Position numbers and translations under genes: made by a program. Shown here in pieces: positions 57,736-64,000 of a stretch of DNA of 64,000 nt. The stretch is from Paguma larvata. Taxonomy: Eukaryota > Chordata > Mammalia > Carnivora > Viverridae. Every line of letters starts with the position of its first letter. Within the stretch, counting starts at the first letter, position 1. The stretch spans positions 12,248,485 to 12,312,484 of the forward strand of contig CM057823.1 in assembly GCA_030068075.1 (NCBI GenBank), in the 5' to 3' direction. A model generated the notes under the pieces. The model was not told the origin of the DNA. It worked only from the letters and a program-made list of their open reading frames with translations, and did no database searches.

Positions 57736-60060
57736 TAGGTTCATGTTACCTTAGCTACAAAAGACAGTGAAGGAGAAATGTGGTCAAAACAACTGTAGCC
57801 TCTTGGTAGAAAGAAGGCTCAGTGCTATTCATTCTGCCTTGATAAATTTACAAATCTAAAATATTGTTTTATCATTGACTAGACTTTAGGTAAAAATCAT
57901 TTTCTTCTGTTTTTATCCTTTCATGACATTGAATAACTTTTCTTCTGATTTTTTGACAGCTATCTTGAGATAACATGGATAGAATTAACAATTGTGAATT
58001 CTTATACGAAAAGCTTAGCATTCAAATTTATGGAGGCTGAAACATTTTAATTTATCAAACAACTGGTATATAAATCTTAGTTACGGGAAGTAAATAATTC
58101 CTATACTCAACAGTTATTAATACAAGTGTTAGGGAATATTAAATACTAGGACTCAAAGGCACCTTTGTTTAGTCCCCTCAGTTTTACATTTTGTGGTAAA
58201 TGACATGCAGCTCAAGTGGTTCCTAATTACTAGAATACGCCAAGTAAACAGAAGAAAAAGACTAACGCTTAAAATGCTGGTTGTCTCTTAAGACATATAA
58301 ATGATAAGAAATGTATTAATTTCTTTCAAAAACATATATTTTCATCATCTTCCTATGTCTTATCTATATATGTAAGATAGAGGAACTATAGATATATACT
58401 GTAATGTATTTATGGTACTTTCAGTGGGACCCATTGATTTAAATTCAGAGCAACTTCTCCTGGATGCTCATTGAGCATATTTGAAAACATAACCAACACT
58501 CTTAAAAATAATTTATGTGATGTTTGTTAACCTTTGGACATTCTATAATTAATGTATTGATCAAACTTAATAAAACAAGTTTCTATAAGTCTATATAATT
58601 AATAACTATGATATAACCTTAATAGCTGTCATTCTAGTGAATCACGCTTTATCAGAAATACCAAGTCCTTCATATATAGACATTTGGCAGTTCTGCAGTT
58701 CATTAGCTTCTCTTTCCAACTACTGTCCCTTCGAAGATTAATATTCCAGAACAATGAATGAATTCCTAATTGTGAAAAAGATGAACATAACAGAGATAGT
58801 CACCGAGTCATAGGATTATTATAGGCTGTATAATGGATTTTTTTTTAATTCTGTGTCCTGTTTGTATTATGGCTACAATTTAAATTTTAGATTAAAAAAT
58901 TTATGTCTCATAATTTGAGTCAGCTTCAGACAGAATAGAGATGTATAGGAAATTTCAGCTTGGCATGAGGGCCAACTGTAAGAAGCAGTGTTCCTTCCCT
59001 GTTGCTGAAATTATTTAAGGCAGAGAATAGAGGTGTACTTCATTTAGGATGCATAAAGGGAATTAATAAATCAAGAAAAAATGTATTGTTATTACCTTGA
59101 AGATTCTTTTCAACTCTGAGAGAATTTCTTGGGAATACTTGGAACTTTTGTATTCAGGTCTTCTGGTAATTTATCACGTTGGGTAAAGAAGTGTGATTTC
59201 AATTTTTCTAGTATTATTCTGAAAACATGCTAAGAAAAAAAATGATTTCCCCCTACTGCTTGTTATTACAAAACAACATAAGAGACATTTTCAAATTTTC
59301 ATGAGCTATACTAATTAAATGAATTAGTTAAGATAGGTTTCATGAGATTTGCCCTGCAAAACTAAGTCTAGCTTTTATGATTTTCATAAGAAATTTTTCA
59401 CTTTTAGGTTTTTTTTTTTTTTTCCCAGAAACAGCTGTATGAAGGAATGAACTAGGTACTTACATTGCTATTTCAAAAGTACCTGCTACAGGTTTATTTG
59501 GGAAGACATAGTGATAGTACAGTAAATTGGATAACCAAATTATTGCATATTATGAAGTTTTTCTTCATAAAAGGCTAGATTAAATTCTTTTTAAAGATTG
59601 AAGCAATAAAATAATATTTTCATTCTCTATTTTTTTCTTGCACTACTAACTTAAGATGAAAAGAAATAACATAATTTGCTATTTCCTCTTAAGTTTTATG
59701 TATTAGAGAACAAGATTCCAAGTAAGTTGATTAATCCTGCAAATAATATACGTGATTCTCTCCTGGAGAGTTTCAAGGCTTTGTATTGGGCAAAAGGGTA
59801 GCTGTGGGAATAATATCTAAATTCAGGGATCTAGCATGAACCAATATGAAACTCAGTTCTCACTTGCAAGGTCCACTTTTTCTTGTCACTTCTTCCAGGC
59901 ATCTTGCGCTTTCTCCTGACACTAACATTTCCAAATTTCAGGAAACAAATAATAATATCTTTGAGAGAGAGATCTGTACGTAAAAATGTATTACACCAAA
60001 GTCTACAAACTATTACACATTTCTAAATATTTAGCTAAGTAAATTTTACTCTGCACGAAT
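57736..60060. other. No feature seen
   Basis: AT-rich unique sequence with a poly-T run near 59,409-59,427. No gene or repeat recognised. Confidence 0.5.
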
Positions 60061-60063
60061 ATT

Positions 60064-60105
60064 ACGCGCGTGCGCGCGCGCATGTGTTTGTGTGTGTGTG
60101 TGTGT
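60064..60105. repeat. (CG)n/(TG)n alternating purine-pyrimidine tract
   Basis: ACGCGCGTGCGCGCGCGCAT followed by GTGT and a (TG)n run: about 42 bases with one break in alternation; Z-DNA-forming potential. Confidence 0.9.
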
Positions 60106-60655
60106 AAAATTTTAAAGAGAGCCCAATCTCCCCCATCCACCCGCTCCATGCCCCCAGAGGAGTCGTGGCAAATTGGTTTCATCTTGCTTGTTACTACAAT
60201 TGATCGGCTGCCCTAAAGTGCTATGTTGAGAATTTGAAATCTGCATCTACAGGGAAAGAGAGAAGAACAGCATTCATACCAAATATTTGCTGTTTGTCAT
60301 CCCTGCTTTAGAGCTTTAAAAGTTCTCATTATAGCTCTAAAAATTTCAAGCTTTGCCAAACAGCTGGTTCTTGCAGCACAGACTACCATTTGACTCACTC
60401 AAGACTATCTCTTCTAATATTTCAAAGAGATCGTTTAATCCAATAATCCCTCCTTTAAAACAGCAGAGACTCTCCAATGTACCTCTCAGGAACTCAAAGA
60501 ATCATGGCTATGAAGGTGTCATCAAGGATACCCTTAAACGTTAAACTCTGTATTTGCCTCTAATGAGTTCTAACCGCCATTAAAATGACAGAAGTTTCTC
60601 CCTTTAAAATTTAGTCAGGTCATTCTCAAACATTCATGTACATAGCATATTAAAA
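60106..60655. other. No feature seen
   Basis: Unique sequence; the open frame at 60,353-60,544 is not recognised as a gene. Confidence 0.45.
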
Positions 60656-60750
60656 ATGTAGGTTCTGGTCCCTCCCCCCAGAGATTCTGATTCAGTTGGT
60701 CCAGAGCGGGGTTCAGAAATTGGCATTTTTATCTTGCTCTTTCTGAATGG
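60656..60750 (+). mobile_element. MER5-like fragment
   Basis: AGATTCTGATTCAGTTGGTC and AAATTGGCATTTTT recall the MER5 middle; ends lost. Confidence 0.5.
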
Positions 60751-61254
60751 TGTGGGGACCATTCTTTGTCATGGCCTTAGACTTGCATTCTTTCTTCCAT
60801 ATCATCTTTCCAGCTGGAATTGTTTAGGTTTTAATACCGTCAGCCAAAACGATTTTTTGGTTATCCTATTAACAAGTAATATCTAGGGCTCATTTTAAAC
60901 ACAGGCTAAATACATAAACCCAAGTATTTAATCTGGAATGTCATACTATCATATTATCTAGCTTTCTGGGCAATGATCACAGGGAATGCTAGTTTCTCCT
61001 CCACTTCCAAAGTTCAAATTCAAACCACTTGACATGTAACCACTGGTTGCATATTCCCCAGATGTCAAAAACCAAAATATTCTGTCTGTCTGGCCTGAGT
61101 TAAGTCCATAGGTGATTTGTCTTTCACCTTCTCACAAGCTGACCCTCTAAGTCTCAAATGACTTTTCCCAATTTTCTTTTTTAAATATAAACTTACAATT
61201 TATTAGGAGTACAAAAAAATATATACTTAATCAAGCTGAATACCGCAATCTTCT

Positions 61255-61445
61255 GGTCTAGTTCAATTTTTTTTAATTGTAGTTTAAAAAGCACATAACA
61301 TAAAATTTACCATCTTAACCATTTCTAATATGGAGTTCTTTAGTGTTAAGTACATTCACCTTGTACCACCAACGTCCGGAACTTTTCGTCTTGCAAAACT
61401 GAAACTGTAAGCTCATTGAAAAACCGTCTATTCCTCCGTACCAGT
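61255..61445 (-). mobile_element. Ancient L1 3' UTR-type fragment
   Basis: Wording AACATAAAATTTACCATCTT, AAGTACATTCACCTTGT and TCTTGCAAAACTGAAACTGT recalls old antisense L1M ends. Confidence 0.5.
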
Positions 61446-63490
61446 GTACTTTCTTCTCAATCTTTTTTTTAAATAAGCAAGATATTTGCTTAATTCTTCT
61501 ATCAATAGCAGGTTAATTGCTATTGATTATTGCTACTTAGCTCTCCAAGTATAATCCTTATATCCTGTGTTGTTATAATTTTCACGTGTAAAAAGGTTTA
61601 TAGTTGCAAAGCAATTGTGCTTATATTAATTAAGCAATCCTTAGAATCTTTGGGTGCAAATGAAATATATAAACTCTGAGTTACAAGGAAAGGTAACCTT
61701 TATTCCTCATGAGACATAGAGGATTCCAGAGGGATAGTTTTTGTATGTTTGTTTGTTTGTTTGTTTGTTGAAGTTTTGAGGTTAGAAGCACCTAAGCAAT
61801 TAAATCATGGAATTTCTGTAGATTTTTCCTATGTACGTTCTAGGATTTTCTCAGTACTTAATGAAGTTGATCAGAAAATTTTCTGGAATTCGGCAGAGTT
61901 CATGTTCACCAAATGCTTCCAAAATCTCTGCTGAGTACAATATGAAACTTTACCTTTAAGCAGCCTCATTAGAAATGTAATCTGGGAGGAAATAGGCATA
62001 AATAAAATTCAATTTTCTGCAAATGGAGTGTTTCAAATGCTAGTTTCAGAATCATTGGCAGTAAGAAAAACCCAAACCCAAGAAACATTCTTAAAACTCT
62101 TATTTTTCAAGTTTTTAAAAATTCCTCTTCCTCTGTTATTAAAATTTTCTAAAGAAATGAATAAAATTTTAAATCCTACAAGCAGTATCTATCTAAATAA
62201 ACAGAAATGCTATAATTATGAGTATTATGCTGGATTTTGACATAGAAAAAAATGTGCCTGTTCTTGGCCTAAATTATCTTGGAACTAACACAAAAACCAG
62301 TTTATAGTGATTCTTGGATAATGATAACCGAACCGTTCTTCATTTATGAATTTGACAATTCATAATATGAATGTATATGATTTTTTTCAGACAAATGCTA
62401 TTTATTAAGAGCAATTTTAAATAATTTCATAATTTTTGTACACCCAGATATTTCTTTAACGATCTACTGCAACATATTGTAATATTTACTTCAAAGAAAA
62501 TTCTTTAAAATTAAATCTCATTATTTCTTTGACTTCCAGTATAAAATTAGAAATGTTTTCTCAATACGAGGAAAAATTTTTGAGTTGAAAATATTTGGTT
62601 AAACAGTTGTAACACATCTGGTTCAGTAACATAGTAAGCCATTCCTCTTTTTCCTTTCCAGTGGCCCGTCACTATTTAAGATCTTTCTTCGTTGCTTGCC
62701 ATTATCACCCCAATATCACAGAAATTCATATCATGCCATGCAATTCTCAAGGCACACACTGCCAACACCCTGGAACGTAACCTCTCCTCTGAAGTCTCTA
62801 ACATAAGCTAGGCATTAATATTTTGTCGGTAAGACTCTGTATCTAGTATAGTAAAAACTTCAGCCTGAAAATCCCCCCAAGTTCTGAGCATTTTTTGACA
62901 ATTATTTACATACTTTATAATATTAAATTTGCTTAGAATAAAGAATGCCCATTGGATTTATAATAACTAAAGCTAGTTGGCATTATTGTTCTCTAAGCAT
63001 TATTAAACTCTACTCCTATTTAAGGAATCCTTCGGGTCATTAACTTATTACGTGCCATTTGGTTCGTTAATCACCGTTTACTGTTTGACTTATTTTTTTT
63101 AAAAGACCCAAATATTACATTTAATGACATACCAAGCTGGGATTCAAGCAGTACCTTCTGTTAAAGCGATTTGCTTCTGTCTTCAGAAATACTACATAAC
63201 ATCTACGTTTTATTTGATGGAAATTTTTTATAGTTTATATGGAAAAAAATCAATCTTAGTTATACACAGAATTTGATTCCTATATTAGATTTACAATAAT
63301 TTAATTCTAAATGATTCATTTTAAAAGTTTTGTCACAAAATATAAAATGAATGGAATGCCAAATTACTCACTACATCTGTGCTATAATTAATAAACCCCC
63401 CTCCAAATTTATCGTGTATTACTCAGACTATTATTTCAAGCATTCAAGGAATTTTAAGAATTCTAAGGTCTCACCTTTCCCCTCCGGGTG
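61446..63490. other. No gene seen
   Basis: AT-rich unique sequence. A (TTTG)n microsatellite lies at about 61,744-61,769. Confidence 0.5.
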
Positions 63491-63494
63491 TGCA

Positions 63495-63660
63495 ACAGTG
63501 TGGTATAGAGGTCAGGCCCCTGTGTTAGAAGCCCTGACTCTGGGCCTTAGAGCTGGCCTAGGGGGAGTCGTTTAAGCTCTGTGGGCCCCAGCTTGTTTAC
63601 TCCTCTCTTGTGGGGATTGGCTCATAACAGATGATCCCTAAGAACCTTTCAATTTCTATA
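63495..63660 (+). mobile_element. MIR
   Basis: MIR wording: GTGTGGTATAGAGGTCAG, CCTGACTCTGGGCCTTAGAG, GAGTCGTTTAAGCTCTGTGG and a CCCCAGCTTGTTTACTC core. Confidence 0.7.
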
Positions 63661-64000
63661 TCCCTGCAGTCATTGAAACTTCAATTACAGTTACCTTCAA
63701 CTTCTTTCTTTGGCCTTTCCATATTTTTCTCCGCGTCGTTTTTGTTTCATTTGACATTTATTGACCATCCATCCCTCCTTGGCATCCTTCATACTTAGAT
63801 TTGGTTGCTTCAGTGAAGCATTCCAGTGCACTGTTCCTCTGTCTGATTTGCTCAATCTCCTTTTTTTATTCAGTTTAAGACCAGAGACTGTTTCTTCCTC
63901 TTTTCTATCCCCTCCATGCCTAGCACTGTGCTGATTACTTAACCATCTCTCTTCACTTAATCACCACTGTTCCTGTTCCTGCTTTGCCTTTGAAATCTCT
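63661..64000. other. Right edge, possible L2 tail piece
   Basis: 63,870-63,940 (ACCAGAGACTGTTTCTTCC, TGCCTAGCACTGTGCTGAT) resembles an L2/MIR end. Otherwise unassigned. Confidence 0.35.

Overview
The window is carnivore nuclear DNA, most likely from a cat or another feliform. About 45 copies of a tRNA-Lys-derived SINE carry the felid-type body: a GGGGCGCCTGGGTGGCTCAG head, a CT-rich body and an (AAATA)n tail. LINE-1, ancient L2/MIR, MaLR/ERVL LTRs and DNA-transposon fossils make up most of the remaining repeats. There are no bacterial-type operons; coding sequence is split into exons or confined to one CpG-island gene.

The unique sequence is the head-to-head gene pair WRN and PURG. WRN (Werner syndrome RecQ helicase/exonuclease) runs on the minus strand. 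Its non-coding exon 1 lies in the CpG island near 44.6-44.8 kb, followed by an intron of about 36 kb. Exons 2-6 then fall at 8.1, 7.1, 2.8, 1.6 and 0.3 kb, giving residues 1-218. Exon lengths (96 coding, 113, 146, 149 and 150 nt) and phases join without a break, and all exonuclease catalytic residues (D82, E84, D143, Y212, D216) are present. PURG (purine-rich element binding protein G) runs on the plus strand, with an intact 347-codon ORF at 45,743-46,786, three PUR repeats and an apparent long 3' UTR. A strong GTAAGT donor inside the third PUR repeat fits the known shorter isoform.

The shared promoter region (about 44.75-45.0 kb) is TATA-less and holds two GC boxes, an NRF1 palindrome and a ZNF143/THAP11-type (M4) element. 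Both transcripts appear to carry an upstream ORF whose stop abuts or overlaps the main start codon.

Layout: 0-8.1 kb, WRN exons 6-2 with SINE/L1-filled introns and one unidentified pseudogene-like fragment; 8.1-44.6 kb, WRN intron 1. Intron 1 contains a 5'-truncated felid-type L1 with clear target-site duplications (23.0-27.1 kb), two TA-flanked TIR transposons each hit by a SINE, MLT1/MLT2-like LTRs, a possible solitary ERV LTR, and an NR5A2 (LRH-1) processed pseudogene inserted in an older L1. 44.6-45.8 kb is the CpG island; 45.7-46.8 kb the PURG coding exon; 46.8-64 kb a repeat-poor, AT-rich flank (PURG 3' UTR, then PURG intron or intergenic) with only two SINEs.

All assignments come from reading the sequence and recalling families; no alignment was run.
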